Shown: positions 43,122 to 52,887, numbered from the stretch's first letter. The stretch is DNA of 64,000 nt from Falsiroseomonas bella (GCF_003173615.1 NZ_QGNA01000004.1:248001-312000); one strand, 5' to 3'. Notes: generated by a model not told the origin, from the sequence alone. Program-made: numbers and translations.

Positions 43122-43736
43122 TCACCCTCGCGGCACCAGCATCAGCAGTCCGGGCCCCGTCGCGCCCATGGCCAGGTCCAGCCGCACCTGACCCGCCGCG
43201 GCGAGCGCGGAAAGCAGCGGCAGCGCGATGCCGCGGGGGGTGAGCACCGGCTTCTCGCCGGCCAGAAGCGCGGCCAGCCCCGGCGGCCAGGCGGCGCCTG
43301 GGCCGTCGGGGCGCAGGCCGATGCCCTCCGCCGGGTCGCCCGCGACATGCAGGATGCCGCCGCGGGGCATCGCCTCCACGCCCACCAGCATCGCCATCAG
43401 CAGGGGCTGTGCCAGGCCGGGCGGGATCGGCGCGGGCGCCAGGCCCGAGAAATCCACCACCGCCTTGCGGCCGAGGGTCAGCCCCTCCGCAAGCTGCGCC
43501 AGCGTTGGGACATCGAGGTCCGAGGACGGGCCGCCCACCGCGGCGCGCCAGAAGCGCAGCCGCCGGTCGATGATGCGCACCGCGTCCCGCGCGACCTCCG
43601 CCGCCTCGTCCGCCGTGCCCTCCAGCAGTTCCAGCGCCCCCGCGAGCGCGCCGGTCGGGCCGCCGAGGTCGTGGCAGAGCCGTGTGCACACCGCCTGCGC
43701 CAGCCCCACCTGTGCCGACGCCCCACCTTCCGCCAT
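43122..43736 (-). CDS. chpT: Histidine phosphotransferase ChpT
   Basis: A 204-residue protein that resembles a degenerate histidine kinase (DHp plus ATPase-like fold without ATP binding). The phosphorylated histidine is His22 in CTRLCHDLGGPTGALAGALELL. In Caulobacter, ChpT carries phosphoryl groups from CckA to CtrA and CpdR, a control unique to alphaproteobacteria; CtrA and CckA genes are not in the window. I chose the start at 43736 (MAEGG) because the extension to 43781 is short and non-conserved. It converges with gluQRS and is divergent from the DUF3553 gene. Confidence 0.87.
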   Translation of the reverse strand: MAEGGASAQVGLAQAVCTRLCHDLGGPTGALAGALELLEGTADEAAEVARDAVRIIDRRLRFWRAAVGGPSSDLDVPTLAQLAEGLTLGRKAVVDFSGLAPAPIPPGLAQPLLMAMLVGVEAMPRGGILHVAGDPAEGIGLRPDGPGAAWPPGLAALLAGEKPVLTPRGIALPLLSALAAAGQVRLDLAMGATGPGLLMLVPRG

Positions 43737-43830
43737 TCTGGATCCCCCAGCCTTCTCCGCCCGTCCTGGGCGCGGCGACACTAAGCCACAGGCTGGTCAG
43801 CGAGGGGTTAACGATGCTGAACGGCTGGCC

Positions 43831-44010
43831 GTGAGCAGCGATTTCGTACCGGGCATGCGGGTGCGCCTGCCCGCGCAGCCCGACTGGGGCACCGGCCAGG
43901 TGCAGTCCGTCGCAGGCGATCGGGTCACGGTGAATTTCGAGAATGCCGGCAAGGTGACGCTCCGCCTCTCCGCCGCCGCGCTGGAGCCGGTGGAGGACGA
44001 TCGCGCGTGA
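43831..44010 (+). CDS. DUF3553 small protein
   Basis: A 59-residue protein with a compact beta fold: FVPGMRVRLPAQPDWGTGQVQSV and VTVNFENAGKVTL. It matches the DUF3553 family, common as small stand-alone proteins in alphaproteobacteria and related to domains found at the ends of DNA repair helicases. Its start is GTG at 43831; the ATG at 43813 is out of frame and quickly ends. The stop overlaps the next gene by four bases. Confidence 0.8.
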   Translation: MSSDFVPGMRVRLPAQPDWGTGQVQSVAGDRVTVNFENAGKVTLRLSAAALEPVEDDRA

Positions 44011-44762
44011 CCGATTTCTGGGGGGAGCTGGTCGGGCTGCTGTCCGACTGGCGCATCTTCGTGGCGCTGGCGGTCACCGCCATCGCGGGAGTGATGCGCG
44101 GCTATTCGGGCTTCGGCACGGCGGTGCTGCTGGCGCCGGCCTATTCGGTGCTCTGGGGGCCGCGGATCGGCGTGCCGGTGATGCTGCTGATGGAGCTGTT
44201 CGTCTCGATGCAACTGCTGCCGAAGGCCTTCGGCCAGGCGGATCGCCGGGTGATGCTGCCGATCGGCGGGGCGGCGGTGCTGTTCACGCCGCTCGGCGCC
44301 TTCATCCTGCTGACCGCCGACCAGGACCTGCTGCGCCGCTTCATCGGCGGATTCGTGCTGGTCTTCGGCCTGCTGCTGAGCTCCGGCTGGCGCTACCACG
44401 GCTCCCGCCCGCTGCCGCTGAACCTGGCGGTGGGCAGCGTCGCGGGGATGCTGAAGGGTGCCACGGGCATCAGCGGCCCGCCGGTCATCCTCTATCTGCT
44501 GGCCGGACCGGAGGAGGCCAAGCGGCACCGCGCCAACCTGATCCTGTTCTTCGCGGTGATCTCGGTGATCTCGGTGATCCCGCCGGCGCTGGGCGGGCTG
44601 GTCGGCTGGACGGTGCTGGCCAAGGTGGTCCTGCTGCTGCCGGTGCTGCTGCTCTGCGTGCCGGTCGGGGCGCGGCTGTTCCATGTGATCCCGGACCGCT
44701 GGTACCGCCGCCTGGCGCTGGCTTTCCTGGTGACGACCGGGCTGATAACGGTTCTCGCCTAG
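44007..44762 (+). CDS. Sulfite exporter TauE/SafE family (TSUP) membrane protein
   Basis: A 251-residue membrane protein with about eight hydrophobic segments. It shows the TSUP family sequence in the first repeat (GVMRGYSGFGTAVLLAPAYSVLWG) and second repeat (VGSVAGMLKGATGISGPPVILYLL). The family exports sulfite, sulfoacetate or related anions, or has other transport roles; substrate not evident. The start is GTG at 44007. It is coupled to the DUF3553 gene and ends 60 bases before moaA. Confidence 0.88.
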   Translation: MTDFWGELVGLLSDWRIFVALAVTAIAGVMRGYSGFGTAVLLAPAYSVLWGPRIGVPVMLLMELFVSMQLLPKAFGQADRRVMLPIGGAAVLFTPLGAFILLTADQDLLRRFIGGFVLVFGLLLSSGWRYHGSRPLPLNLAVGSVAGMLKGATGISGPPVILYLLAGPEEAKRHRANLILFFAVISVISVIPPALGGLVGWTVLAKVVLLLPVLLLCVPVGARLFHVIPDRWYRRLALAFLVTTGLITVLA

Positions 44763-44822
44763 GGGCTTGATTAGGGGGCACCGGCCGGACCAGATACCGT
44801 GCGGGGAGTTTCGGCGGCACTC

Positions 44823-45815
44823 ATGATTGATCCCTTCGGTCGGAAGATCAGCTACCTGCGCGTGTCGGTCACAGACCGCTGCGACCTTCGCTGCGTCTAT
44901 TGCATGGCGGAGGACATGACCTTCCTTCCCAAGAAGGAAGTGTTGACGCTCGAGGAGCTGGACCGGCTCTGCGGTGCCTTCATTGCGCTCGGCACCGAGA
45001 AGATCCGGCTGACCGGCGGCGAGCCGCTGGTGCGGAAGAACGTGATCAGCCTGTTCCGCAGCCTCGGCCAGCGCCTCGACGGCGGCGGCCTGAAGGAGCT
45101 GACGGTCACCACCAACGGCACCCAGCTCGAGAAGATGGCGGGCGACCTCTATGCGGCGGGCGTGCGGCGGATCAACGTCTCGCTCGACAGCCTCGACCCC
45201 GCGACCTTCACCGCGCTCACCCGCTGGGGGAAGATCGAGCCGACGCTGGACGGCATCTTCGCCGCCAAGGCCGCCGGCTTGCAGGTCAAGATCAACGCCG
45301 TCGCCATGAAGGGCGTGAACGAGCACGAATTCGACCGCATGCTGGTCTGGTGCGGCGAGCACGGCTTCGACCTCTGCCTGATTGAGACCATGCCGCTGGG
45401 CGAGATCAGCCAGGACCGCACGGACCAGTACCTGCCGCTCTCCACCGTGCGGTCCCGCCTGCGGGAGCACTGGACGCTTCAGGAGACCGACTACAAGACC
45501 GGCGGGCCGGCGCGGTACTACACGGTGAAGGAGACGGGGCGGCGAATCGGCTTCATCACGCCGATGACCCACAATTTCTGCGAGAGCTGCAACCGCGTGC
45601 GCCTGACCTGCACCGGCACGCTCTACATGTGCCTCGGCCAGGACGACGCGGCCGACCTCCGCCGCGTGCTGCGCGATCCGAAGGTTGACGAGGCGGGGCT
45701 GCAACAGGCCATCCTGGAGGCCATCGCCCGCAAGCCGAAGGGGCATGACTTCGTGATCGACCGCGACCGCCAGGCGCCCGCCGTGGCACGCCACATGAGC
45801 GTGACGGGGGGCTGA
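44823..45815 (+). CDS. moaA: GTP 3',8-cyclase
   Basis: A 330-residue radical SAM enzyme for the first step of molybdenum cofactor synthesis. The first iron-sulfur cluster is bound by CDLRCVYCM (CxxxCxxC), the second by [18 protein letters not shown], and the essential C-terminal GG dipeptide is present (TGG at the end). Motifs for the SAM site include [12 protein letters not shown]. It would supply Moco for enzymes of the sulfite oxidase type. No other moa genes are in the window. A TTG-started small membrane protein follows directly. Confidence 0.95.
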   Translation: MIDPFGRKISYLRVSVTDRCDLRCVYCMAEDMTFLPKKEVLTLEELDRLCGAFIALGTEKIRLTGGEPLVRKNVISLFRSLGQRLDGGGLKELTVTTNGTQLEKMAGDLYAAGVRRINVSLDSLDPATFTALTRWGKIEPTLDGIFAAKAAGLQVKINAVAMKGVNEHEFDRMLVWCGEHGFDLCLIETMPLGEISQDRTDQYLPLSTVRSRLREHWTLQETDYKTGGPARYYTVKETGRRIGFITPMTHNFCESCNRVRLTCTGTLYMCLGQDDAADLRRVLRDPKVDEAGLQQAILEAIARKPKGHDFVIDRDRQAPAVARHMSVTGG

Positions 45816-46208
45816 TTGCTCCAGGACCTCGCCAGCGCCGTCACCCTGCCCGGCCTGCCGGAATGGACGGGGCTCGTCGCGCTGGTCGTCCTGCTGCTGG
45901 TCGGGCTGGCCTATCTGCTGATGCCCTTCGCGGTGTTCGGGGTGAAGGGGCGGCTCGATGCGATCGAGGCGCAACTCGACGAGATCCAGACCGAGATCCG
46001 CACCCTAGCGCTGCGCCTGCCTGAGCCGAGCCGAGGCCGGCGCCCGCCGGTGGAGGAGGACTGGGCCGAGCCCCCCATGGTGGCGCGCCGCGCGGACCCG
46101 GCGCCGCCGCCCCGTAGCGCGCCCCCGGTGCCGCCGCCGGCCGCCTGGCCGGAGCGTGGCGCAGGCCGTTCCGAGCCGCGTGTGGAGTGGCCACGGCCGC
46201 CGCGCTGA
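45816..46208 (+). CDS. Small hypothetical membrane protein with proline-rich tail
   Basis: A 130-residue protein that starts at TTG directly after the moaA stop. It has one hydrophobic helix (WTGLVALVVLLLVGLAYLLMP), a short helical stretch that could coil (KGRLDAIEAQLDEIQTEIRTL) and a disordered tail rich in proline and arginine. I do not recognise a family. Because it abuts moaA it is probably cotranscribed with it. Confidence 0.6.
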   Translation: MLQDLASAVTLPGLPEWTGLVALVVLLLVGLAYLLMPFAVFGVKGRLDAIEAQLDEIQTEIRTLALRLPEPSRGRRPPVEEDWAEPPMVARRADPAPPPRSAPPVPPPAAWPERGAGRSEPRVEWPRPPR

Positions 46209-46307
46209 ACCATCCGGCTGAAGAAAAAAGACCTTTCTCTACCCCTTGTTGGCAATTTCGCGACTAGTCTAGCCTCCGTCCGTTTTGGAATCAGGAGGTT
46301 GTCCTTG

Positions 46308-46685
46308 ATGCGTCGTCGTCTCTTGCCCGCGGCCGTGCTCGGTGCGGCAGCCCTTGGATTGGCCGCGTGTCAGCAGCAGCCGGCGCAGCAGGTGGTGGTG
46401 GTGCCGACCCAGGCCTGCGACACCTCCTTCGCTGTGACGAACCAGTCCTCCGGCACCGTGGCGCAGCTCTTCTTCAGCCATTCCAGCCAGAGCGGCTGGG
46501 GGGCGGACCAGCTCGGCCAGTCGGTGCTGCCGCCGGGGCGCTTCGTGAACTATCGTGCTGCGAATACCGGCGCCTACGATTTCCGCGTGGTCTGGACGAA
46601 TGGCCGTGCGGCGGAGCTGCGCGGGGTGAACATCTGCCGCGCCAGCCGGATCACCGTGACGAACAACGGGCTGATCGCAAGCTGA
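46308..46685 (+). CDS. Small putative lipoprotein
   Basis: A 125-residue exported protein. MRRRLLPAAVLGAAALGLAAC carries a signal with lipobox LAAC, so it is likely a lipoprotein. After it come SFAVTNQSSGTVAQLFFSHS, WGADQLGQSVLPPGRFVNYR, YDFRVVWTNGRAAELRGVNIC and a short end; the two cysteines (CDTSFAV and ICRAS) may be disulfide bonded. I recognise no known family. The ATG at 46308 is nine bases after AGGAGG; TTG at 46299 is also in frame. Confidence 0.75.
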   Translation: MRRRLLPAAVLGAAALGLAACQQQPAQQVVVVPTQACDTSFAVTNQSSGTVAQLFFSHSSQSGWGADQLGQSVLPPGRFVNYRAANTGAYDFRVVWTNGRAAELRGVNICRASRITVTNNGLIAS

Positions 46686-46769
46686 AGCCTCGGGCCGCCC
46701 GGAGCCGGGCGGCCCCCGCCGGCGCGCGCGTGGCTTGCGCGGCGCGCCGTCCCGGCGCTTCATCGGACG

Positions 46770-47612
46770 ATGCGCGTCGCTGTCATCCAGATGAACCAGG
46801 GCTCCGACAAGGCCGCGAACATCGCGCAGGCCCGGAGGCTGATCGAGGGCGCCATCGCGGCCGATCGGCCCGACATGGTCTCCCTGCCCGAGACCTGGAC
46901 CAATCTCGGCGGCGGGCGCGATGCGCGCATGGCCGCGGCCGAGGAACTGCCGGAGCCGGGCGCGACGGGCGGCCCGGCCTATGAGTTCCTGCGCGAGGTC
47001 GCGCGCGCCAACGGCATCCATGTGCATGGCGGCAGCATCATCGAGAAGGGCGAGGAGAAGCTTTTCAACACCTCCCTGGTGTTCGACCCGGGCGGGCGCG
47101 AGGTCGCGCGCTACCGCAAGATCCACCTGTTCGACATCACCGCGCCCGACGGTACCGGATACCGGGAGAGCGCGCTCTATGGCGCGGGGACCGAGCTGGT
47201 CTGCGTGGATGCGGGCGGCGTCACGCTCGGTCTGACTGTCTGCTACGACATGCGCTTCGCCGAGCAGTTCGTCGCGCTGCGGCGGATGGGCGCGGAGGCG
47301 ATCCTGGTGCCCTCCAACTTCACGCTGCAGACCGGCAAGGACCATTGGGAGGTGCTGCTGCGCGCGCGCGCCATCGAATCGCAATGCTGGATCATCGCCG
47401 CGGCGTCCTACGGCAGCTACGAGGAGCGCGGCGCGACGCGGCAGGTCTATGGCCATTCGCTGGTCTGCGACCCCTGGGGCCATGTCGTCGCGAAATGCAG
47501 CGACGGCGTGGGCTGGGCGACGGCACGGATCGACCCGGACGTCACCGCCCGCGTCCGCCGCGACATGCCGGTGCTCGAGCATCGCACGGCGAGGCGAGTG
47601 GAGGGGTTGTGA
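46770..47612 (+). CDS. Carbon-nitrogen hydrolase (nitrilase/Nit family)
   Basis: A 280-residue amidase of the nitrilase superfamily. The catalytic triad is present: Glu41 in SLPETWTN, Lys in YRKIHLFD, and Cys in [30 protein letters not shown] is typical of the Nit1/Nit2 group, in which Nit2 removes omega-amides such as alpha-ketoglutaramate and Nit1 deaminated glutathione; one of these roles is likely (inference). The C-terminal [18 protein letters not shown] fits the group. A hairpin repeat and nadK follow. Confidence 0.92.
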   Translation: MRVAVIQMNQGSDKAANIAQARRLIEGAIAADRPDMVSLPETWTNLGGGRDARMAAAEELPEPGATGGPAYEFLREVARANGIHVHGGSIIEKGEEKLFNTSLVFDPGGREVARYRKIHLFDITAPDGTGYRESALYGAGTELVCVDAGGVTLGLTVCYDMRFAEQFVALRRMGAEAILVPSNFTLQTGKDHWEVLLRARAIESQCWIIAAASYGSYEERGATRQVYGHSLVCDPWGHVVAKCSDGVGWATARIDPDVTARVRRDMPVLEHRTARRVEGL

Positions 47613-47629
47613 GCCGCATCGGCGGGCTT

Positions 47630-47723
47630 ACCCCCATCCCGAACCTCTCCCGCAAGCGGGAGAGGGAGAACCGGCGCGACACACTCCCTCTGCCGCGGAG
47701 CGGGGGAGGGTCGGGGTGGGGGT
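47630..47723. repeat. Large imperfect palindrome (family C, copy 2) before nadK
   Basis: CCCCCATCCCGAACCTCTCC at the left end pairs with GGAGGGTCGGGGTGGGGG at the right end, and inside is a smaller CTCCCGCAAGCGGGAG hairpin. It fills most of the gap between the nitrilase and nadK genes. Sequences of this kind are widely dispersed in proteobacteria; this copy might reduce read-through into nadK. Confidence 0.75.
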
Positions 47724-47751
47724 CTTTGCGCTCCGCCGGGGATTGCTGCGC

Positions 47752-48513
47752 GTGACCGCCATCGCCTTCCTCGCCGCGCCCACCGAGGTCGCGCGGGCGG
47801 CGCAGGACAGCCTGGCGGCGCGCTATGGCGCGGCGCCGCTGGACCGGGCGGAGGTGGTGGTGGCACTCGGCGGCGACGGGATGATGCTGGAGACGCAGCA
47901 CCGCCTGCTCGGCCGCAACCTGCCGGTCTATGGCATGAATTGCGGCAGCGTCGGCTTCCTGATGAACGACTACCGGGAGGACGGGCTCGCCGAACGCCTG
48001 GCGCAGGCGCAGGCCGCCATCCTGCATCCCCTGCGCATGCACGCCTTCACCGGCGCGCCGGAGGTGTCGGAGGCGCTGGCGATCAACGAGGTCTCGCTGC
48101 TGCGGGAGACGCGCCAGGCGGCGAAGATCCGCGTGATGGTGGACGGGAAGGTGCGGCTGTCGGAGCTGATCTGCGACGGCATTCTCGTCAGCACGCCGGC
48201 GGGCAGCACGGCCTACAATCTCTCGGCGCATGGCCCGATCGTGCCACTCGGCGCCAACCTGCTGCCGCTGACGCCGATCAGCGCCTTCCGCCCGCGGCGC
48301 TGGCGCGGCGCGCTGCTGCCGGCGGAGGCGGAGGTGGTGTTCGAGGTGCTGGAGCACGAGAAGCGCCCCGTCTCCGCCACCGCCGACTACACCGAGGTGC
48401 GCGACGTGCGCCGCGTGGAGGTGCGGGAGGACCGTTCCGTCTCGCTCACCATGCTGTTCGACCCGGACCACGGGCTCAGCGAGCGCATCATCGCCGAACA
48501 GTTCACGGTGTGA
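47752..48513 (+). CDS. nadK: NAD kinase
   Basis: A 253-residue ATP-NAD kinase that makes NADP+. Family motifs are [11 protein letters not shown] (GGDG, phosphate binding), [12 protein letters not shown], the NE motif in ALAINEVSL and [19 protein letters not shown] with the DGxxxxTPTGSTAY-like signature. It is at the short end of the family. I chose GTG 47752 ([10 protein letters not shown]) as the start because the upstream frame is repeat sequence; the poor initiation context is explained by the palindrome just before it. Confidence 0.93.
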   Translation: MTAIAFLAAPTEVARAAQDSLAARYGAAPLDRAEVVVALGGDGMMLETQHRLLGRNLPVYGMNCGSVGFLMNDYREDGLAERLAQAQAAILHPLRMHAFTGAPEVSEALAINEVSLLRETRQAAKIRVMVDGKVRLSELICDGILVSTPAGSTAYNLSAHGPIVPLGANLLPLTPISAFRPRRWRGALLPAEAEVVFEVLEHEKRPVSATADYTEVRDVRRVEVREDRSVSLTMLFDPDHGLSERIIAEQFTV

Positions 48514-48535
48514 TGCGCGCGGACGCCCGCGACCC

Positions 48536-49735
48536 ATGACGCAGGAGCGGCGGTTGGTGCTGGCCGTCGCGATTCACCAGCTGATCAGCTGGGGCACGCT
48601 CTACAGCGCCTTCCCGGCCTTCATCGTGCCGATCGAGGCGGAGCTCGGCTGGTCGCGCGCCAGCATCGCGGGGGCCTTCAGCACCGGGCTGCTCGCATCG
48701 GGCATCGCGGCGATCCCGGCGGGGCGATGGGTGGACCGGCATGGCTCGGGCGGGCTGCTGACGGTCGGCGCGGGGCTTGCCGCGCTGCTGCTGGCGGCCT
48801 GGTCGGCGGTGGACAGCCTCGTGCTGTTCTACGCGCTCTGGATCGCCATCGGCATCACCCATGCGATGTGCCTGACCGACCCGGCCTATGCGCTGGTCAC
48901 GGCGAACACGCGCGACCCGCGCCGGGCGATCACGCAGGTCAGCTTCATCACGGGCTTCTGCAACGCGCTGTTCCTGCCGCTCGGCGCGGTTCTGGTGGAG
49001 ACGATCGGCTGGCGGCCGGCGCTGCTGGTCTTCGCGGCGCTGCAGCTGCTGCCCTCGGTGGTGGCGGCGGTGGCGCTGCGCGGGCTGCGCGGCAGCCTGG
49101 CGGGCTCGGCGGAGGGCCGAGGGCTGCTGCGCGCGGCGCTGCGCAGCCGCGTCTTCTGGGCGCTGACCGTCGCTGCCTGCTGCCAGGTCTTCGTCAACAG
49201 CGGCGTGATGTTCCACATGCTGCCTTTCCTGGACGAGCGCGGCATGGCGCTGGGCGCGGCGCTGGCGATCATCGCGCTGCACGGGCCGATCCAGGTGGCG
49301 TCCCGCGTGGTGCTGGTGGCGCTCGGCCCGCGCGGCATGGACAGCCGCCGCGTCGGGCTGTTCGGCTTCGTGCTGCTGCCGCCCGCCATGGCGATGCTGG
49401 CGATCGCGCCGCCCTCCTTCCCGATGATGGTGGTGTTCGCGCTGCTGTTCGGGATCTCCGGCGGGCTGGTGAACATCGTCCGCGCGACGGCGATCGTGGA
49501 TCTGCTGGGCCGGGCGGGGTACGGGCAGATCAGCGCGGCGATGAGCATGGCGATGGTGCTGCCGCGCGTGGCGGCGCCGCTCTCGCTCGGGCTGCTCTGG
49601 GAATTCGCCGGCGGCTACGGGCCGATGCCCTGGCTGCTGACGGGCATGGCGACCGTCGCGGGTCTCGCCTTCCTGGTTGCGGTGCTGGCTGCCCGCGGTC
49701 AGCCGCCATTGACCACGGCGAGCGGCACCTCGTAG
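48536..49735 (+). CDS. Major facilitator superfamily transporter
   Basis: A 399-residue MFS protein with 12 predicted helices. The loop after helix 2 is PAGRWVDRHGSGGLLTVGAGL; the second half has VVLVALGPRGMDSRRVGLFG. It belongs to a group related to oxalate/formate or MFS_1 carriers, with no specific substrate seen. Its 3' end overlaps the convergent SH3 protein gene by 37 bases. It lies 23 bases after nadK and could be cotranscribed. Confidence 0.85.
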   Translation: MTQERRLVLAVAIHQLISWGTLYSAFPAFIVPIEAELGWSRASIAGAFSTGLLASGIAAIPAGRWVDRHGSGGLLTVGAGLAALLLAAWSAVDSLVLFYALWIAIGITHAMCLTDPAYALVTANTRDPRRAITQVSFITGFCNALFLPLGAVLVETIGWRPALLVFAALQLLPSVVAAVALRGLRGSLAGSAEGRGLLRAALRSRVFWALTVAACCQVFVNSGVMFHMLPFLDERGMALGAALAIIALHGPIQVASRVVLVALGPRGMDSRRVGLFGFVLLPPAMAMLAIAPPSFPMMVVFALLFGISGGLVNIVRATAIVDLLGRAGYGQISAAMSMAMVLPRVAAPLSLGLLWEFAGGYGPMPWLLTGMATVAGLAFLVAVLAARGQPPLTTASGTS

Positions 49736-50319
49736 CGCTCGCCGCCGATGCGGATCAGGAACAGGTCGTTCAGCCGCTCCACCGTGAAGACGCCCTCGCC
49801 ATCCGAGCGGACCGGCGCCCCCTCGTCGAAATAGATCCAGCGCGTCACGCCGGCGGCGCCGCGCACCCGCAGGCTCGCCGCGCCGGGCGCACTGCGCAGC
49901 ACGCCGAAGGCGCAGTCGCGCGAGGTCTGGCCGGGGATGGTGGCGCAGGGGATGTTGCCCGTCGCGTCGAAGGCGGGCTCTTCCTCGGTGACCGGCGGCG
50001 CGGAGCCAGGCGGGGCAGGCAGCAGGAAGCGGGCGGCGACCCAGCCGGATTGGGCGCCCGAGAGGCGCTCTACCCGGCACCAGCGCTCGGCCCGGACGGT
50101 GCGGCAGCCGCGGTTGCGCACCACCTCGCCGGGCGGCAGGCCGGCGATGATCAGGCCCTCGAGCGGCTCCTCCCGCAGGTTGAGGCGGCTGCCGCCGGCG
50201 GCGCCGCGCACGGCCCAGAAATCGGGCTCGGCATCGGCGGGCACGGTGAGGCCCGGGGTTTGCGCGGCCGCTGTGCCGAGCCAGAACAGGCAGGCCAGGA
50301 ACGGCACCAGCAGGCGCAT
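49699..50319 (-). CDS. Secreted SH3-like domain protein
   Basis: A 206-residue exported protein with signal MRLLVPFLACLFWLGTAAAQ. The first bacterial SH3 domain is at about 33-100 (AVRGAAGGSRLNLREEPLEG, NRGCRTVRAERWCRVERLSGAQSGWVAARFL); a second, more diverged region (LRSAPGAASLRVRG, TRWIYFDEGAPVRSD) covers about 135-200. Such domains bind peptidoglycan or periplasmic partners. The tail converges with the MFS gene in a 37-base overlap. Four cysteines, two in GCRTVRAERWC, may be disulfide bonded. Confidence 0.82.
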   Translation of the reverse strand: MRLLVPFLACLFWLGTAAAQTPGLTVPADAEPDFWAVRGAAGGSRLNLREEPLEGLIIAGLPPGEVVRNRGCRTVRAERWCRVERLSGAQSGWVAARFLLPAPPGSAPPVTEEEPAFDATGNIPCATIPGQTSRDCAFGVLRSAPGAASLRVRGAAGVTRWIYFDEGAPVRSDGEGVFTVERLNDLFLIRIGGERYEVPLAVVNGG

Positions 50320-50521
50320 CGCAATCCTTCCGCTTCGGCGGGGACAGGTTAGGAAGGCCGCACCGCAACGGTCCAGACGCCCCGCGAAGGGCTGCCGCGC
50401 GCGCGCCGCCGGTTGACCCGCCGGGCCGGCTCTGCGATTCGCGCCCGGACCCGCAAGATATTCACCCGGGCGCCACGCCGCCGTGATCGCGACTGGGCGG
50501 CGCGCGGTGCCAGGAACGAGC

Positions 50522-51238
50522 ATGGAAAGCCTGACTGACGCAACATTCCCCGCCGATCCCTCCACCCCGGCCGAGGCCGGCGGCACGCTGATCCTGGCGC
50601 TGCCGAAGGGGCGGATCCTGGCGGAGCTCGGCCCGGTGCTGGCGCGCGCCGGCATCCACCCCGCCGCGGACTTCGCCGACGAGGGCAGCCGGCGCCTGCG
50701 CTTCGAGACGGATCATCCCGGCCTCGACGTGGTGCGGGTGCGGTCCTTCGACGTGGCGACCTTCGTCGCGCATGGCGCGGCGCAGATCGGCGTGTGCGGC
50801 GCGGATGTGCTGATGGAGTTCGACGACGACCAGATCTATGCGCCGCTCGACCTCGGCATCGGGCGGTGCCGGGTCAGCGTGGCGGCCCCGGTGGAGATGG
50901 CGGGGCAGGACCTCGGCGCGGCGTCGCGCCTCAGCGTCGCGACGAAGTATCCGGCGATCGCGCGGCGGCATTTCGCGCAGAAGGGCGTGCAGGCGGACAT
51001 CGTGCACCTGAACGGCGCGATGGAACTGGCGCCCTCGCTGGGCCTGGCGCGGGTGATCGTGGACCTGGTGCAGACCGGCTCGACGCTGAAGGCGAACGGG
51101 CTGGTGGAGACGGAGGTGATCGCGAACGTCACCTCCCGCCTGATCGTCAACCGCACCGCGCTGAAGACGCGGCCGGAGGCGATCGCGGGCTGGATCAGCC
51201 GCTTCCGGGCGGCGCTGGCGGAGCGCGACGCAAGGTGA
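50522..51238 (+). CDS. hisG: ATP phosphoribosyltransferase, short form
   Basis: A 238-residue catalytic subunit of the first step of histidine synthesis. It shows LALPKGRILAELGPVLARAG, GADVLMEFDDDQIYAPLDLGIG, VATKYPAIARRHF and VDLVQTGSTLKANGL (phosphoribosyl binding). The length shows it is the short HisG, which requires the HisZ regulatory subunit; no hisZ gene is in the window. The start ATG at 50522 was chosen over the extension to 50483. The stop overlaps hisD by GTGA. Confidence 0.94.
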   Translation: MESLTDATFPADPSTPAEAGGTLILALPKGRILAELGPVLARAGIHPAADFADEGSRRLRFETDHPGLDVVRVRSFDVATFVAHGAAQIGVCGADVLMEFDDDQIYAPLDLGIGRCRVSVAAPVEMAGQDLGAASRLSVATKYPAIARRHFAQKGVQADIVHLNGAMELAPSLGLARVIVDLVQTGSTLKANGLVETEVIANVTSRLIVNRTALKTRPEAIAGWISRFRAALAERDAR

Positions 51239-52530
51239 AGCGACTGGATACGAGGGACGCCGGCTTCGAGGCGGCGTTCCGCGCCCTGCTGGACGAGGCG
51301 CGGGAGACGACGGCGAAGGTGGATGCCGCCGTTGCGGGCATCATCGCGGACGTCCGCGCGCGGGGCGATGCGGCGTTGCTGGAGCTGACGGCGCGCTTCG
51401 ACCGCTGGACGCCGGCCTCGGCCGCGGCGCTGCGCGTGACGGCGGCGGAGATGGACGTGGCCGTCGCCGCGATCCCCGAGGAAAGGCGCGCCGCGCTTGA
51501 ATTGGCTGCCAAAAGAATCGAAAAATTCCACCGGGCGCAGATGCCGCGGGACGTGGAGCTCAGCGAGCCCGGCATCGTCACGGGCCTGCGCTGGGGTGCG
51601 CTGGATGCGGTCGGGCTCTACGTGCCGGGCGGCAAGGCGGCCTATCCGTCCTCCGTGCTGATGAATGCGCTGCCGGCGCGGGTCGCGGGCGTTTCGCGCA
51701 TCGCCATGTGCGTGCCGACGCCGGATGGCGTGCTCAACCCGCTGGTGCTGGCCGCGGCGCGGCTGGCCGGCGTGACCGAGGTGTTCCGCGTCGGCGGCGC
51801 GCAGGCGGTGGCGGCGCTGGCCTGGGGCACCGACGGCATCGCGCCGGTGGACCGCATCGTCGGCCCCGGCAACGCCTATGTGGCGGAGGCGAAGCGCCAG
51901 GTCTTCGGCCGCGTCGGCATCGATTCCATCGCCGGCCCCTCCGAGGTGGTGGTGATCGCGGACGGGTCGAACGACCCGCGCCATGTCGCGCTGGACCTGC
52001 TGGCCCAGGCCGAGCATGACGAGGCGGCGCAATCCATCCTGGTCACCGACGATGCCGGCTTCGCCGACGACGTGGCGGCAGCGGTCGAGCGCGCGCTGCG
52101 GACCCTGCCGCGCGCGATGATCGCGGGCGCCTCCTGGGCGCGGCACGGGGCGCTGGTTGTGGTGCGCGACTGGGAGGAGGCGGCGGAACTCACCAACCGC
52201 CTGGCGCCGGAGCACCTGCAGATCATGGTCGCCGATCCGCGCGCGCTGTTCGGCAGGATCCGGCATGCGGGCGCGGCCTTCCTCGGCCGCTGGTGCCCGG
52301 AGGCGATCGGGGATTACGTCGCCGGCCCGAACCATGTGCTGCCCACCGGGCGGACGGCGCGCTTCGCCTCCGGCCTTTCGGTGTTCGACTTCCTGAAGCG
52401 GACCACCTGGGTGGAGGCTTCCGAGCAGGGGCTCGGCGCGATCGGCCCGGCGGCGGTGACGCTGGCCGAGGCCGAGGGGCTGGATGCGCATGGCCTGAGC
52501 GTGGCCGTGCGACTGGCCCACAATCCTTGA
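51235..52530 (+). CDS. hisD: Histidinol dehydrogenase
   Basis: A 431-residue zinc enzyme for the last two steps of histidine synthesis. Signature segments are [65 protein letters not shown] and [17 protein letters not shown]. The start is GTG at 51235 coupled to hisG. A hydrophobic, well-conserved end ([24 protein letters not shown]) confirms full length. Confidence 0.96.
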   Translation: MKRLDTRDAGFEAAFRALLDEARETTAKVDAAVAGIIADVRARGDAALLELTARFDRWTPASAAALRVTAAEMDVAVAAIPEERRAALELAAKRIEKFHRAQMPRDVELSEPGIVTGLRWGALDAVGLYVPGGKAAYPSSVLMNALPARVAGVSRIAMCVPTPDGVLNPLVLAAARLAGVTEVFRVGGAQAVAALAWGTDGIAPVDRIVGPGNAYVAEAKRQVFGRVGIDSIAGPSEVVVIADGSNDPRHVALDLLAQAEHDEAAQSILVTDDAGFADDVAAAVERALRTLPRAMIAGASWARHGALVVVRDWEEAAELTNRLAPEHLQIMVADPRALFGRIRHAGAAFLGRWCPEAIGDYVAGPNHVLPTGRTARFASGLSVFDFLKRTTWVEASEQGLGAIGPAAVTLAEAEGLDAHGLSVAVRLAHNP

Positions 52531-52653
52531 CCCGGGGGGCCTTGGCGCTCATCTTCCCGGCCGAATCCGAATATTGCGCCCGTTTCGGACGCTCCTGCCC
52601 GGCCCCCCGGCCCAGGCGCGAACCATCAGGACGCGACAGCGAAAAGGAGCCTC

Positions 52654-52872
52654 ATGTCGAAGGAAGACATGATCGAGTTCAGCGGGCAGGTGGTGGAACT
52701 TCTGCCCAATGCGATGTTCCGCGTGAAGCTCGACAACGACCACATGGTGCTGGCGCATACCAGCGGGAAGATGCGCAAGAACCGCATCCGCGTGCTCGCG
52801 GGCGACCGCGTCAACGTGGAGATGACGCCCTACGACCTGACCAAGGGTCGTATCACGTTCAGGTTTAAGTAG
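52654..52872 (+). CDS. infA: Translation initiation factor IF-1
   Basis: A 72-residue OB-fold protein starting [19 protein letters not shown], with [33 protein letters not shown]. This is the normal length and sequence of bacterial IF-1, which binds the ribosomal A site during initiation. AAGGAG lies at good spacing before the ATG. A T-run follows the gene and may be part of a weak terminator at the start of a family B repeat. Confidence 0.97.
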   Translation: MSKEDMIEFSGQVVELLPNAMFRVKLDNDHMVLAHTSGKMRKNRIRVLAGDRVNVEMTPYDLTKGRITFRFK

Positions 52873-52887
52873 CCGCCGGCTTTTTTT

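Noticed and set aside
46209-46307. A sigma-70 promoter before the small lipoprotein gene
   Set aside because: The TTGGCA box is plausible but no -10 element at the right spacing is convincing.
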